Virus record (IMG/VR): IMGVR_UViG_3300027782_000058
Location: 1 to 64,000 of that record
DNA length: 64,000 bases
Source of the DNA: a virus
Direction: 5' to 3' (one strand)
Part shown: in pieces, positions 1 through 7,686 of the stretch
Numbering within the stretch: position 1 is the first letter of the stretch
How the letters are laid out: each line of letters begins with the position of its first letter
Notes under the pieces: generated by a model
The model's input: the letters and a program-made list of their open reading frames with translations, nothing else
Told to the model about the DNA's origin: nothing
The model's database searches: none
Made by a program: the position numbers and the translations under genes

Positions 1-10
1 ATCTGGAATC

Positions 11-313
11 GTGCTGTGCAAGCCTGCCCGGATGGAGTGCCCGTGCAAGAAGTTGAGGCCGGTCCTGACGGCTGAGGATGTCAGGCCGTTCCTGCGGAAG
101 ACTGCTGGGTCTGGGACGATGCACGCGCTGATCCGAGGACTGGCGGCGCTGTCGGTGTCGGGTCGGTCGGCTGAGTGGATCGTGGATCTGGTCTGTGACA
201 GGTGCGGGTCCGGAGACGGTGTGGTCCCTGCGGCGGTGACTCAGGGCGGGGTGCTGGTGTCAGAGCCGACTGGGTATGATGCTTTACTCTGCCGAGAATG
301 CCGGGGCGGCTGA
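11..313 (+). CDS. Hypothetical Cys-rich small protein, 5' end uncertain
   Basis: The frame is open to the window edge, so the true start may lie upstream; GTG at 11 and ATG at 32 are in-frame candidates. Cysteines come in pairs (CPC near the N-terminus, CDRC in the middle, CREC at the C-terminus), suggesting a metal-binding fold. The stop overlaps the start of the WhiB gene (TGATG), so the two are probably translationally coupled. Family not recognised. Confidence 0.5.
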   Translation: MLCKPARMECPCKKLRPVLTAEDVRPFLRKTAGSGTMHALIRGLAALSVSGRSAEWIVDLVCDRCGSGDGVVPAAVTQGGVLVSEPTGYDALLCRECRGG

Positions 314-627
314 TGAGCCGACAGAGGGATATCGACGGAGGGATAGATCTTCCCAGCACGACGGCTGAGTACTGGGAGTGGCAGTTGCGAGGAGCCTGCC
401 GTGACGAGGGGATTGACCCCGAGTTGTTCTTTCATCCGTGGGATGAGCCTCTGGCGCAGAGACGGATTCGAGCCAATGTCGCGATCTCGATCTGCAAGGT
501 ATGCCCAGTCGTCAGCGAATGCCTTGACTGGTCGATGAAAGTCCAAGAGCCGTACGGCACATGGGGTGGTGTGAGTGAGGACGACCGTCGAAGGATGCTG
601 AGGCTGAGACGGGTCGTGCGAGGATGA
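313..627 (+). CDS. whiB: WhiB-family transcriptional regulator
   Basis: 104-residue protein with the WhiB signature: one Cys in a GAC motif, then CKVCPVVSEC (CxxCx5C) giving four cluster-ligating cysteines, a GTWGG turn, and a basic C-terminal tail (RRRMLRLRR). WhiB proteins are actinobacterial [4Fe-4S] proteins that act with sigma factors; phage copies (for example TM4 WhiBTM4) can interfere with host WhiB2. I chose the ATG at 313, which overlaps the upstream stop, over the ATG at 298, which has no visible ribosome binding site. Its role here, control of host or phage transcription, is inferred. Confidence 0.9.
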   Translation: MSRQRDIDGGIDLPSTTAEYWEWQLRGACRDEGIDPELFFHPWDEPLAQRRIRANVAISICKVCPVVSECLDWSMKVQEPYGTWGGVSEDDRRRMLRLRRVVRG

Positions 628-676
628 TCGAGCAGTTGTGCGGCTGCTGTATTGAAGTATGTAGATTTGTCAAGTC

Positions 677-721
677 TTGACATCTGACATATGGTTTGAG
701 CGTGGAACGGATCGTTATACT
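677..721 (+). promoter_or_regulatory. Possible promoter upstream of the lysis genes
   Basis: TTGACA at 677-682 and a good -10 TATACT at 716-721 are both present, but 33 nt apart, so they do not form one promoter. The -10 may work with a weak -35 around 695 (TTTGAG). It precedes about 170 nt of AT-rich leader. Confidence 0.3.
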
Positions 722-855
722 ATAGAGTTGTTTATAGAAGGGCCTGAAAAGGCGGCGCACTTTCTCCGCGCGAGCAAAAAATTCGTCGCGAAAAAATCCT
801 GTACCCTTGGCTCTAGCAGAAAAAATAATAGATGTCAAGCCCGACAAGGGTAAGC

Positions 856-873
856 ACAAAAAATATTTTTTGT
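856..873 (+). repeat. Perfect 18-bp palindrome
   Basis: ACAAAAAATATTTTTTGT is identical to its reverse complement and ends 16 nt before the start codon of the small acidic ORF ahead of the endolysin. A-tract dyads like this bind dimeric regulators or can form a weak hairpin. Function unknown. Confidence 0.6.
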
Positions 874-889
874 CAAGTTGAGGAGCGGT

Positions 890-994
890 ATGGGCGACGA
901 CGAGCAGGACTTCCCCGAGATCTCCCTTGAGGACGCGGCAAGCGCTGAGGCTCCCGAGGCCGACGCGCACCCGCACTTCGAGGAGGAAATGTGA
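890..994 (+). CDS. Small acidic protein preceding the endolysin
   Basis: 34-codon ORF with a GAGG ribosome binding site 5 nt upstream. The product is very acidic (MGDDEQ start, HFEEEM end) with an Ala/Glu-rich middle and no membrane segment. Its TGA overlaps the GTG start of the endolysin in another frame (ATGTGA), which implies translational coupling. A role in lysis timing is only suggested by position. Confidence 0.5.
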   Translation: MGDDEQDFPEISLEDAASAEAPEADAHPHFEEEM

Positions 995-1911
995 CCATCA
1001 ACAAGCCGACACCGGCACAGATCCGCGAGGCCATCCTTGACTGGATGCCCGCCAATAAGGTATCCTTTGATCGGGAGTGGAACACCCGTGGTCGTCCGTG
1101 GGAGTACGGACTTCGCGGCGCGGTCGAGCATCACATCTCAGGTGTCGGAGACGGCGCGGTCGAGTGGTGCGACGGTCGCTCCGAGGGCTACAACTACCCG
1201 TGCTGCAACGAGGTCGTCCGTCGTGACGGCTCGGTGATTATTATGTCCGCTTTGTCCTGCTGGCACTCTGGCAAGGGTGGACCGTGGCCTGCTTACGGCG
1301 TGCCGAAGGATCTTGGCCACCTGATGCTCTGGGGCCGTGAGCACGAGTCGTGGGGGACCAAGCAGGACTTCACCGACGAGATGTTCGACTCGACGGCACG
1401 AATGGACAGTGCCCTGCGTCAGGTCTCGAACTGGGAGAACTTCAACCATCTGATCAACCACAAGGGCTGGACTGACGGTGGCCCGGAGATGGGCCTGTCC
1501 TACTACCACCCGACCCGAGGCCGGAAGAACGACACCCTCTACGACATCTCGGTGTTTCGGACCAACGCTCAGAAGATGTGGGAGACCAAGCATGCCCCTG
1601 CACCTAAACCGCCAGTACCTCCGAAGCCTGTACCCAAGCCCGACTCGGTCGTCGACCTGTCGAACATTCAGCGGGCGGCACGGCGAAAGGGCAAGGACGT
1701 GGATGTGCTGCTGGTGACCAAGGGCCTTCGAGCCGTTGGTATCACCCGTGGTATCCGGGTTCAGGATGTTTTTGACGAATCCGTTCGAGTAGGGTATGCT
1801 TTGTGGCAGCGGAGGCTCGGGTACACCGGCACGGACGCTGACGGCATCCCCGGCATGACCAGTCTCTCGACACTAGGCTCGAAGTCCAAACTATTCAAGG
1901 TGGTGCTGTAG
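991..1911 (+). CDS. lysA: Endolysin: N-acetylmuramoyl-L-alanine amidase with C-terminal wall-binding domain
   Basis: 306 residues. Residues 1 to about 190 match an amidase_2 (PGRP-like) zinc amidase: EHHISG early, SCWHSGKGG, then NHKGWTDGG and a GRKNDTLYD segment resemble the zinc-ligand and substrate-binding motifs. A Pro/Lys linker (about 200-215) leads to a C-terminal domain of about 90 residues resembling peptidoglycan-binding repeats. The enzyme would cleave the lactyl-peptide bond of murein. No signal peptide, so it depends on the adjacent holin. GTG start with GGAGG 5-9 nt upstream. Confidence 0.85.
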   Translation: MTINKPTPAQIREAILDWMPANKVSFDREWNTRGRPWEYGLRGAVEHHISGVGDGAVEWCDGRSEGYNYPCCNEVVRRDGSVIIMSALSCWHSGKGGPWPAYGVPKDLGHLMLWGREHESWGTKQDFTDEMFDSTARMDSALRQVSNWENFNHLINHKGWTDGGPEMGLSYYHPTRGRKNDTLYDISVFRTNAQKMWETKHAPAPKPPVPPKPVPKPDSVVDLSNIQRAARRKGKDVDVLLVTKGLRAVGITRGIRVQDVFDESVRVGYALWQRRLGYTGTDADGIPGMTSLSTLGSKSKLFKVVL

Positions 1912-2211
1912 ATGCCAGACCAAGTCAAGGCAATGATCGGGACGTGGGCACGGGTGTTCGTGGTATCCGCGATCACCGCGTTCCTCGCTCTCCAGTCTCC
2001 CCCGTGGGATCTGTCAAGTGATCAGTGGCTCGCGGTGCTGTGGGCAGCGATCCTGTCCATCCTGCCCGTGATCGTCAACTGGATGAACCCCGGCTACATC
2101 ATGTACGGCAACGGCTCGGTGTCAAACGGCACGGCTGGCTCGGGCAACCCGCTTCCTGACCAGATCGGTCCGTCGACGGAGAACGTCGATGACCTCCCCG
2201 CCGGAGGCTGA
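1912..2211 (+). CDS. Holin
   Basis: 99 residues starting at the base after the endolysin stop. Two hydrophobic segments (about residues 12-30 and 38-56) separated by a short polar turn, then a Gly/Asn/Ser-rich hydrophilic C-terminus. Size, topology and the abutting endolysin fit a class II-like holin that opens the inner membrane for the amidase. Assignment rests on topology and context, not sequence identity. Confidence 0.75.
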   Translation: MPDQVKAMIGTWARVFVVSAITAFLALQSPPWDLSSDQWLAVLWAAILSILPVIVNWMNPGYIMYGNGSVSNGTAGSGNPLPDQIGPSTENVDDLPAGG

Positions 2212-2236
2212 AAACCGTAAGTTACTGGCGAGTAGG

Positions 2237-2247
2237 AAAAAATCTTT
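2237..2247 (+). repeat. AAAAAATCTTT element, copy 1
   Basis: Exact copy in the 142-bp gap between holin and terminase-like gene, preceded by GG. This gap otherwise holds only a weak AT-rich promoter-like stretch. Confidence 0.8.
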
Positions 2248-2353
2248 ACGACGCCATCGAGAAGTTGGACCGGGTCGTGCGGGAAAAACTCCCCACGGCC
2301 CGGTCGCTTCAGTTTTGTCGGGCAAAATTTTTATTGATTGGTACATTTGACCC

Positions 2354-3265
2354 ATGTCTGAACTGGTGTACGGCGGCGAGCCCGTCGAAGAGGGAGCAGG
2401 CGAGCCCGTCGTCGAGGAGCCAATCGACACTCGACCCGATCTGGCAGCCATCGGCCTGCCCGAGATCGAGCGAGGGGTGTGCGAGGACACCTACGAGAAC
2501 CGTGCTGCCCTTCGTCGAGCGAAGTTGCAATGGCAGCCGGTCTATGATAGTTTTGGTAACCCGACCGGACTGATCGCGGCACGGTCCCCGGAGGCGATGA
2601 AGGAGCGACGGATCCAGTCGCTCGCCGAGAAGCGACCGCTGCTCGTCGACCCGAAAGACATGAACTCGGATTATGTCACCGGGCTCGACCTACTGGTCGA
2701 CGAGGCGGCATGCCGTATCGCGCCACCGTGGGTGGTCGGTGCGACCAAGGGGTGGCAAGCCGAGCAACTGGCAGGCGGACCGTCGAGTGAGCGGCGTGCG
2801 CCGAAGGTGCTCCCGACCCGATGCCGCGTGATCAAGTCAGACGGTATCCGCTGCATGCTGTGGGCATCGGGTCGTCATCAGGATGACGGCATGTGCCGAG
2901 TCCATCTACGGTCTGCCCGTAAACCGGGCGAGGACATCGAGCGGGCACGGAAGAAGATCATCCAAGCCGCACCGTACGCGGTGGATGTCCTCGAAGAGAT
3001 GATGGAAACCGCTGTATCTGAGCCGGTTCGGCTCAAGGCTGCAACGGAGATCCTCGACCGTGCCGGAGTTCGAGGCGGCATGGAGATTGACATGGGCGTC
3101 GAGGTGACGGATGCGCGGCCTGCCGCTCAGGTCGTTGCCGAACGGCTGGCCCGTCTTGCTGCAGGAGCCGTGACCGTCGAGGCTGCCCAGCACAAAACGG
3201 ACAATCAGGACGAAGTGATCGATGCCGAGGTCGTTGAGATCGAAGAAGGAGAACTCGATGCGTGA
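2354..3265 (+). CDS. Probable terminase small subunit-like protein
   Basis: 303 residues. The N-terminal 60 are acidic; the middle has a Cys/His cluster (CRVIKSDGIRC, then a spaced Cys and His) that could bind zinc. Residues about 205-240 carry the pattern ALEEMM...SEPVRLKAATEILDRAGVRGG, common in actinophage small terminases and related DNA-binding proteins. The C-terminus is acidic. A small terminase would recognise the packaging site and recruit the large subunit, but no large subunit is in this window, so the call is moderate. Alternative: another phage DNA-binding protein. Confidence 0.5.
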   Translation: MSELVYGGEPVEEGAGEPVVEEPIDTRPDLAAIGLPEIERGVCEDTYENRAALRRAKLQWQPVYDSFGNPTGLIAARSPEAMKERRIQSLAEKRPLLVDPKDMNSDYVTGLDLLVDEAACRIAPPWVVGATKGWQAEQLAGGPSSERRAPKVLPTRCRVIKSDGIRCMLWASGRHQDDGMCRVHLRSARKPGEDIERARKKIIQAAPYAVDVLEEMMETAVSEPVRLKAATEILDRAGVRGGMEIDMGVEVTDARPAAQVVAERLARLAAGAVTVEAAQHKTDNQDEVIDAEVVEIEEGELDA

Positions 3266-3428
3266 AGAAATCGAAGAGATCGCGAACTTGGCAGCCGTGC
3301 TCGTTGAGGAACTTCAGTCCGACATCGAGTTGTGCAAGACAAGAGAAGAGCATATTCGGATGACGGCACGGACGAACGCTGCGACCAATCTTGTGCGCCT
3401 TCTCGACCTAGCGGCCTCGCGGATTTGA
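3258..3428 (+). CDS. Small coiled-coil-like protein
   Basis: 56 residues, ATG inside the 3' end of the preceding gene (8-nt overlap) with GAAGGAG upstream. Glu/Leu-rich helical composition throughout. Probably co-translated with the terminase-like gene. Not recognised. Confidence 0.6.
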   Translation: MREEIEEIANLAAVLVEELQSDIELCKTREEHIRMTARTNAATNLVRLLDLAASRI

Positions 3429-3433
3429 CTGTA

Positions 3434-3484
3434 GGTTGTTTCTTTGATATGATGCATGCTATGCATCAGATCAAAGAAACAACC
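3434..3484 (+). repeat. 51-bp near-perfect inverted repeat (24-bp arms, 3-nt loop)
   Basis: Left arm 3434-3457 and right arm 3461-3484 are complementary at 23 of 24 positions, with loop GCT; the one mismatch is at arm position 16. The inner part reads GATGCAT-GCT-ATGCATC. It starts 5 nt after the stop of the preceding gene and has no T tract, so it is not a standard intrinsic terminator. Candidates: RNA-processing or stability stem, protein-bound cruciform, or replication site. Confidence 0.85.
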
Positions 3485-3588
3485 GTACTTGGGACCTAAG
3501 CCCTTTTTCTAATCGGGGTTACACTCGAATTGACGGCAAGCGACAACGCAATGCCTACGCTGAGGCGCGGGGGGACCGGAGGCATGAG

Positions 3589-3762
3589 ATGCCTGATCTA
3601 TTTATTTCAGTTCTAGTCCTAATGACAGTCGTTCAATCCACGCTGTGCGTGGTGATGATTACGTCGATTGCCGTGAGTGAATATCGGTACTTTCATTTGG
3701 CAAGCACAATTCATCACAAGGAAAACGTGCATGCTGCAGAGGAAGCCAAAAAAAATTTTTAG
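3589..3762 (+). CDS. Small single-pass membrane protein
   Basis: 57 residues, ATG preceded by GGAGG 6 nt upstream, a strong site. Residues 4-28 are hydrophobic (LFISVLVLMTVV...), followed by a polar His/Glu/Lys-rich tail, so the topology is probably N-terminal anchor with cytoplasmic tail. Stands alone between the 51-bp hairpin and the lipoprotein gene. Function unknown. Confidence 0.6.
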   Translation: MPDLFISVLVLMTVVQSTLCVVMITSIAVSEYRYFHLASTIHHKENVHAAEEAKKNF

Positions 3763-3847
3763 CGGCACGGGCTGTTCATATCGAGTGCATCACGCTATGG
3801 TGTAAGTGAGTGCCTTAGAGCACTTCAAATACACAACGGAGGAAACG

Positions 3848-4279
3848 ATGTACAAGACCAAGATCGGCATGGCCGTGGGCCTAGCCGCTGCAGCACTCGT
3901 GCTTACGGCCTGCGGGTCGGGAAGCGGCACGGCCTCGACCGTGACGGTAACAGCGACCGCTGCAGCACCCGCACCCGCTCCTGCACCCGCACCAGCGGAG
4001 ACGGTAGACAGCGGCTCGGTCAAGGATGCCGCGTACATCGCGCTTCTTCGCAGTAAGGGCAACTCGTACGTCGACTCTGCAACGGACGAGAAGTTGATCG
4101 AACTCGGACACTCGGCGTGCGACGTATTCGATAGCGGCACGACCGTGCGCGAGTACGCCGTGTACTTCGTGAAGGAGTACCCGAACAACGAGGAGATGCG
4201 AACATTCGCCGCGTACCTCGGCGGTGCGGCGGTGGCCGCGTACTGCCCGGAGTACCAGTACCAGATTGATGCCCTCTAG
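3848..4279 (+). CDS. Lipoprotein, DUF732-like
   Basis: 143 residues with a lipoprotein signal peptide: MYKTK, hydrophobic helix, lipobox LTAC. A low-complexity Ala/Pro linker (PAPAPAPA) follows, then a domain with YIALLRSKG...DEKLIELGHSACD and a later Cys near the C-terminus, the layout of mycobacterial DUF732 proteins. GGAGG precedes the ATG. Phage-encoded cell-surface lipoproteins can change the host envelope or exclude superinfecting phage; that role is inference. Confidence 0.75.
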   Translation: MYKTKIGMAVGLAAAALVLTACGSGSGTASTVTVTATAAAPAPAPAPAPAETVDSGSVKDAAYIALLRSKGNSYVDSATDEKLIELGHSACDVFDSGTTVREYAVYFVKEYPNNEEMRTFAAYLGGAAVAAYCPEYQYQIDAL

Positions 4280-4281
4280 TC

Positions 4282-4629
4282 ATGGACGATCCACGGATCC
4301 GGGTTGGATCGGACGCGCTGCTGGACTCTCATCTGCCCGGCATGCCGTTGTCCGACATCCAACCCCGAATCGTGGAACGGGCAGGCAAGGATGCCGAGAC
4401 CGTGATTGATGCGCTCGACCGACTTCGCCTCGGCGAGGGAAACTCCTTCGAGCGCGATGTCGAGCGGCTGCTCGCAGCGACACGGATGAGACTGCTCGAA
4501 GACATCCTCGACCGATTGAAAGACGAGATGTCAAAGGTTGCTGACAGCGAGCGGTACTCGCACCTCGAACCCGGAATCCGATGGTCTTTGGAGATCCTCA
4601 CGGACCGGGTGATCGGCGTGGGCAAGTGA
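4282..4629 (+). CDS. Hypothetical protein
   Basis: 115 residues, starting two bases after the lipoprotein stop, so probably in the same operon. Mostly helical, charged, no Cys and no membrane segment; a long amphipathic stretch covers residues 40-95. Its stop overlaps the GTG of the next gene. Family not recognised. Confidence 0.7.
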   Translation: MDDPRIRVGSDALLDSHLPGMPLSDIQPRIVERAGKDAETVIDALDRLRLGEGNSFERDVERLLAATRMRLLEDILDRLKDEMSKVADSERYSHLEPGIRWSLEILTDRVIGVGK

Positions 4630-4931
4630 AGGTTGCGGTCTACTGGATGCGAGCAGGCTCGGATAACTGCCGCCGCTTTACGCTCTCCGATGAGCACGAT
4701 CATTACGAGATCCTCAGTCGACTCGTCGAGGAGACCGCTGCCTGCAGCGGCCCGCTGTATGACAAGGTCTCACCGATGCCTGAAGTCGAGGGCGGCTCGG
4801 GACTGCAGGAACGGGACTTAGTCAGACTTGACGACACTCTCTACGAGTTGAAGTCTCGAACGGAGTTCGTCTCTGCCTTCGATCAAACCGCGTACTTGAA
4901 ACCGATGACGGTCGACGACGACTTGACCTGA
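4626..4931 (+). CDS. Hypothetical protein
   Basis: 101 residues from a GTG overlapping the previous stop (GTGA). Acidic, with two cysteines and no recognisable motif. The overlap indicates coupling to the upstream gene; an ATG at 4581 lies deep inside that gene and is less likely. Confidence 0.65.
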   Translation: MKVAVYWMRAGSDNCRRFTLSDEHDHYEILSRLVEETAACSGPLYDKVSPMPEVEGGSGLQERDLVRLDDTLYELKSRTEFVSAFDQTAYLKPMTVDDDLT

Positions 4932-4958
4932 GTAAGATCTCTATGATACAAATGATCC

Positions 4959-5270
4959 ATGTTCACTATTCTGCTATTTGGCAAGGCGTGGGAGATCAAC
5001 GAGCGCCTGAAGGGCGAGGACGACAGCGCCGGGTCCGTCGTGTTCCTCGCCTTCTTAGCGCTGATCTTCGTTTGGCCAGTGCTACCGGCACGGCTGCTCT
5101 ACCACGCGGGCATGTCTCAAAAGGTAGCCCTCTTGGTGACGGTGATCCCCGGAGCCATCTTTGCTCTACTGTCAATCGGTCTCTATCTGGCTGTCGGTCT
5201 GGTGGTGGCACTTATCGCTGTCATCGGAGCGACCTGCTACATGACGTGGACTAGCGGCTCGGAGGATTGA
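4959..5270 (+). CDS. Three-helix membrane protein
   Basis: 103 residues. Hydrophobic segments at about 28-45, 53-72 and 75-95; short charged stretch (INERLKGEDD) after the first residues. A TATGAT -10-like box at 4942-4947 lies just upstream, so the message may have a very short leader. A competing frame from 4943 is Arg/Gly-rich and lacks this pattern. Could be a second holin-like or envelope protein; not recognised. Confidence 0.65.
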   Translation: MFTILLFGKAWEINERLKGEDDSAGSVVFLAFLALIFVWPVLPARLLYHAGMSQKVALLVTVIPGAIFALLSIGLYLAVGLVVALIAVIGATCYMTWTSGSED

Positions 5271-5294
5271 CACACGGATTTAGATCTGTACTAT
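5267..5294 (+). promoter_or_regulatory. Promoter for the 5332 gene
   Basis: TTGACA 5267-5272, 16-nt spacer, TACTAT 5289-5294. It overlaps the stop of the upstream membrane protein. The predicted transcript begins near 5301, which rules out the in-frame ATG at 5293 as the start. Confidence 0.65.
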
Positions 5295-5331
5295 GAAACG
5301 AAATGACACCCACCGAAGTGAGGAAGCAGAC

Positions 5332-5508
5332 ATGAGCAATTCCAAGAAAGTGACGGAGGCACGGCAGGCGTGGATGGAGACCACCACCGCGCTGATGGCA
5401 AGCGGCACGGATGAGAACCGCGAGGCGGAGATGAAGGCATGGGCCGCTCTTCAGGCCGCAGTGTCTTCGTACTCTGAGAAGAACGGCCATGTCGACGACG
5501 GAGTCTGA
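5332..5508 (+). CDS. Small helical protein
   Basis: 58 residues; ATG with GAGG upstream and its own sigma70-type promoter. Ala/Glu-rich helix, no motif recognised. Overlaps the start of the next small gene by 20 nt. Confidence 0.65.
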   Translation: MSNSKKVTEARQAWMETTTALMASGTDENREAEMKAWAALQAAVSSYSEKNGHVDDGV

Positions 5509-5629
5509 GCGCGAACGATGGTGGTTTCACTTCTGCCGTTTGTGCGATAACACGTTTAGCAGCCGATCCGAGATAGAGTTCTGCAGAGTCTGCAGCATCC
5601 AAACCATTAGCGCGGAGGTACCGCTATGA
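5489..5629 (+). CDS. Small zinc-ribbon protein
   Basis: 46 residues with two CxxC knuckles, FCRLC and FCRVC, 15 residues apart, the minimal set for one structural zinc. The stop overlaps the ATG of the glycosyltransferase (ATGA), so they are coupled. Likely nucleic-acid or protein binding; partner unknown. Confidence 0.6.
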   Translation: MSTTESERERWWFHFCRLCDNTFSSRSEIEFCRVCSIQTISAEVPL

Positions 5630-6369
5630 ACCCGAACGAAAAGGTTGTCGTCGGATATGTCGACAACGGAGTCACACGCGGCCCGTTCGCACATGACCTG
5701 TTCCTGATGGGCGCGTCCCGAGCGGATCGGTTCGCCGGGATCGTGAACGAGTGCGACAACCTGATCGCTCGTGGTCGGAACCGCATGGTAAAAAATTTTT
5801 TGGCAAGCGGCACGGCTGAGTGGCTGTTCATGCTTGACGCCGACCAGCGGTTTTACCTCGAAGCGTTCGACTTGCTCATCAGTGCGGCGGACGCCAAGGA
5901 GCGGCCTGTCATCTCCGGGCTGTACTTTGCTGCCAACGACACTGGCGAGTTGTACCCGTTGCCGATGCCGACGATTTACATGAGGAACGAAGAGCATTCC
6001 TTTCATGTGATCACGCATTACCCGGAGAACGCGGTAGTCCAGATCGACGGTGCGGGCGCGGGATTCATGCTCGTGCATCGATCCGTGTTCGAGAAGATCG
6101 CTGAGCAGGCTGGACCTGAATACCTCGACCGCTGCTGGTTCCGTGACTACCCGCTGCCCGATGGTGACGGATGGTTCGGCGAGGATCTGTACTTCTGCAA
6201 CATGGTCCATGATGCCGGGTTCAACATGTACTGCCACACTGGAGCCACGTCTCCGCACATCAAGTCGTACGCGGTGACTGAAGCGCACTTCCTGAAGTTC
6301 CGCGACTTCTTCGATTCACAGGGGATCAAGTCCGAGTTCCAGAAGCGACTTGACAACGGCACGGATTAG
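5626..6369 (+). CDS. Glycosyltransferase, GT-A fold
   Basis: 247 residues. A short beta-rich N-terminus precedes ARGRNRMVKNFLASGTAEWLFMLDADQRF, where LDADQ is the DxD-type metal and nucleotide-sugar motif. GAGAGFMLVHRSVFEKI and a later GEDLYFCNMV segment match phage GT-A family 2-like enzymes. It would transfer a sugar from a nucleotide donor to an unknown acceptor: modified DNA, a virion protein or the host surface. GCGGAGG ribosome binding site upstream of the ATG. Confidence 0.75.
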   Translation: MNPNEKVVVGYVDNGVTRGPFAHDLFLMGASRADRFAGIVNECDNLIARGRNRMVKNFLASGTAEWLFMLDADQRFYLEAFDLLISAADAKERPVISGLYFAANDTGELYPLPMPTIYMRNEEHSFHVITHYPENAVVQIDGAGAGFMLVHRSVFEKIAEQAGPEYLDRCWFRDYPLPDGDGWFGEDLYFCNMVHDAGFNMYCHTGATSPHIKSYAVTEAHFLKFRDFFDSQGIKSEFQKRLDNGTD

Positions 6370-6379
6370 TAGGTAAGGT
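6350..6379 (+). promoter_or_regulatory. Promoter for the 6410 operon
   Basis: TTGACA 6350-6355, 18-nt spacer, TAAGGT 6374-6379, straddling the glycosyltransferase stop. Followed by a GGGAGA ribosome binding site before ATG 6410. Confidence 0.6.
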
Positions 6380-6409
6380 CGTACCTCGACCACTACTCAG
6401 GGAGACGAA

Positions 6410-6751
6410 ATGACGGAGATTCAGGTTGTATGGGCGACCGGCGCGCGGTGGGCAGCCGAGGTCGGCAAGGATCCTGTGACGACGAAGACCATCGAGTACT
6501 ACACGGACGGCGTGCCGGACGAGGACATCTGCGAGAAAGTGTTCCGTGACACGAACCTCTACGAGGGTGATCTCTGGGACGCGCTTCAACCGCTGTCCGA
6601 GGCACGGACTCATACCTCGCTCTCGGTTGGCGATTACGTCATCATCGACGGACGCATGTACCGTTGCGCCGGAATCGGCTGGGAGCGCACCGAGACCTTC
6701 GACCCCGGCTTGGGCTTTCTCGACCCGATCCCAGAGGAGATCGACCTGTGA
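6410..6751 (+). CDS. Hypothetical protein
   Basis: 113 residues, first gene of a four-gene overlapping cluster. Acidic, mixed alpha/beta composition, with SVGDYVIIDGRMYRC resembling a small beta-barrel turn. No recognised family. Confidence 0.75.
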   Translation: MTEIQVVWATGARWAAEVGKDPVTTKTIEYYTDGVPDEDICEKVFRDTNLYEGDLWDALQPLSEARTHTSLSVGDYVIIDGRMYRCAGIGWERTETFDPGLGFLDPIPEEIDL

Positions 6752-6969
6752 CAGATCCAACGGCACATCCGCCGATTGACCGCGTCGAACTGTCTGCGGA
6801 TGAGCATGAGAAGTTCGTGCTCTGGCTCGAAGAGGGAGTCGAGCGCGGCTGGATAAGCAGCCCGGTGTGCAGCACGCATGACGGCCTGCCCGGTACCGCC
6901 GAGGAAGACATGGACTGGGAGGAGGGGCTAGACCCCTGCGTTCCAGCAGTGAGAATCTGGGTCGCATGA
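6748..6969 (+). CDS. Hypothetical acidic protein
   Basis: 73 residues from a GTG overlapping the previous stop (GTGA); its own stop overlaps the next ATG. Strongly acidic with a DMDWEEG segment. Function unknown; coupling suggests fixed stoichiometry with its neighbours. Confidence 0.7.
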   Translation: MTDPTAHPPIDRVELSADEHEKFVLWLEEGVERGWISSPVCSTHDGLPGTAEEDMDWEEGLDPCVPAVRIWVA

Positions 6970-7157
6970 GATTCGGATGGTGCATGGACAACCATCACGA
7001 GAACTGCCGACAGGTCTACCGCCAGCACTGGTCCGACGATGAAGTGCGCCGATGCGACTGCGAATGCCACAAAGGGAAAGAACTCCCTGACCCGCCGCCG
7101 TCGAAAGAATCTTTGCGAATGCCTGTGAATCCGAACCCCAGAAGGAGGAAGGGGTGA
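6966..7157 (+). CDS. Cys/His-rich small protein
   Basis: 63 residues, ATGA overlap with the previous gene. Contains CMDNHHENC and CDCECH, a cluster of Cys and His able to ligate zinc, and a basic C-terminal tail (RRRKG). Probably nucleic-acid binding; not recognised. Confidence 0.65.
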   Translation: MRFGWCMDNHHENCRQVYRQHWSDDEVRRCDCECHKGKELPDPPPSKESLRMPVNPNPRRRKG

Positions 7158-7354
7158 CACTCGTGGCACCGTGTGACAAGTGCGGCAAGGACATGACCGA
7201 GTACGGAAGTTACGAGATTCGACGAAAGCACCCGGACCCTCGACGAGACCTAATAAAAAATTTTTGTTCCGAGTCCTGCATGTACGACGCGCTCGACTCG
7301 CGTGGCACGCGACTCACCGGGCCAATGCTCGAACGCTTGACACGAGCATCATAG
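7154..7354 (+). CDS. Small zinc-finger protein
   Basis: 66 residues from a GTG overlapping the previous stop. CDKC near the N-terminus and CSESC in the middle give a four-Cys zinc site. The AT-rich run at 7254-7266 falls inside this gene. Last gene of the overlapping cluster. Confidence 0.7.
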   Translation: MTLVAPCDKCGKDMTEYGSYEIRRKHPDPRRDLIKNFCSESCMYDALDSRGTRLTGPMLERLTRAS

Positions 7355-7420
7355 AGGGTGTACCTTCCACATTAGGCAGGACGCCTGAAGTTGACAGCAA
7401 GACACCTGATGGTGTAACCT
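7337..7420 (+). promoter_or_regulatory. Two tandem promoters and leader hairpin for the 7468 gene
   Basis: TTGACA 7337-7342 with a TGTACC-like -10 at 7359, and TTGACA 7391-7396 with TAACCT 7415-7420 (18-nt spacer). The second is followed directly by CTTGC-TTCA-GCAAG, a 5-bp hairpin at the predicted 5' end. Confidence 0.55.
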
Positions 7421-7467
7421 TGCTTCAGCAAGACCAAATGACGAAACGACACAAGGGAGTGATCAAA

Positions 7468-7686
7468 GTGCAGAACACCACGGTCAACTATGACCTTCAG
7501 TTCAAGAACCTCACGTTCGCCGACATTATGCGCGAGGGCGAGAAGTGGAAGCGCGAGCGCGTTTTCTTCGACGCCAAAAAGGCGTTTGAGTCGGCTCGCC
7601 GCTCAGAGGCGCGCGGCGTCTCCGTCGCCTTCGCCAAGAGCGAGAGCGGCGCGTACTTCGTCTGGAGCGGGGAGGTGACGGCATGA
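7468..7686 (+). CDS. Hypothetical basic protein
   Basis: 72 residues from GTG 7468, chosen because AAGGGAGTGATCAAA just upstream is the same ribosome-binding context used before 11740, 12878 and 28598. Basic, Lys/Arg-rich helix then a GVSVAFAKSESGAYFVW beta segment. Stop overlaps the next ATG. Confidence 0.65.
   Translation: MQNTTVNYDLQFKNLTFADIMREGEKWKRERVFFDAKKAFESARRSEARGVSVAFAKSESGAYFVWSGEVTA

Noticed and set aside
5527-6288. 253-residue minus-strand frame across the glycosyltransferase
   Set aside because: No ribosome binding site or natural composition; the plus frame carries DxD and a coupled start.
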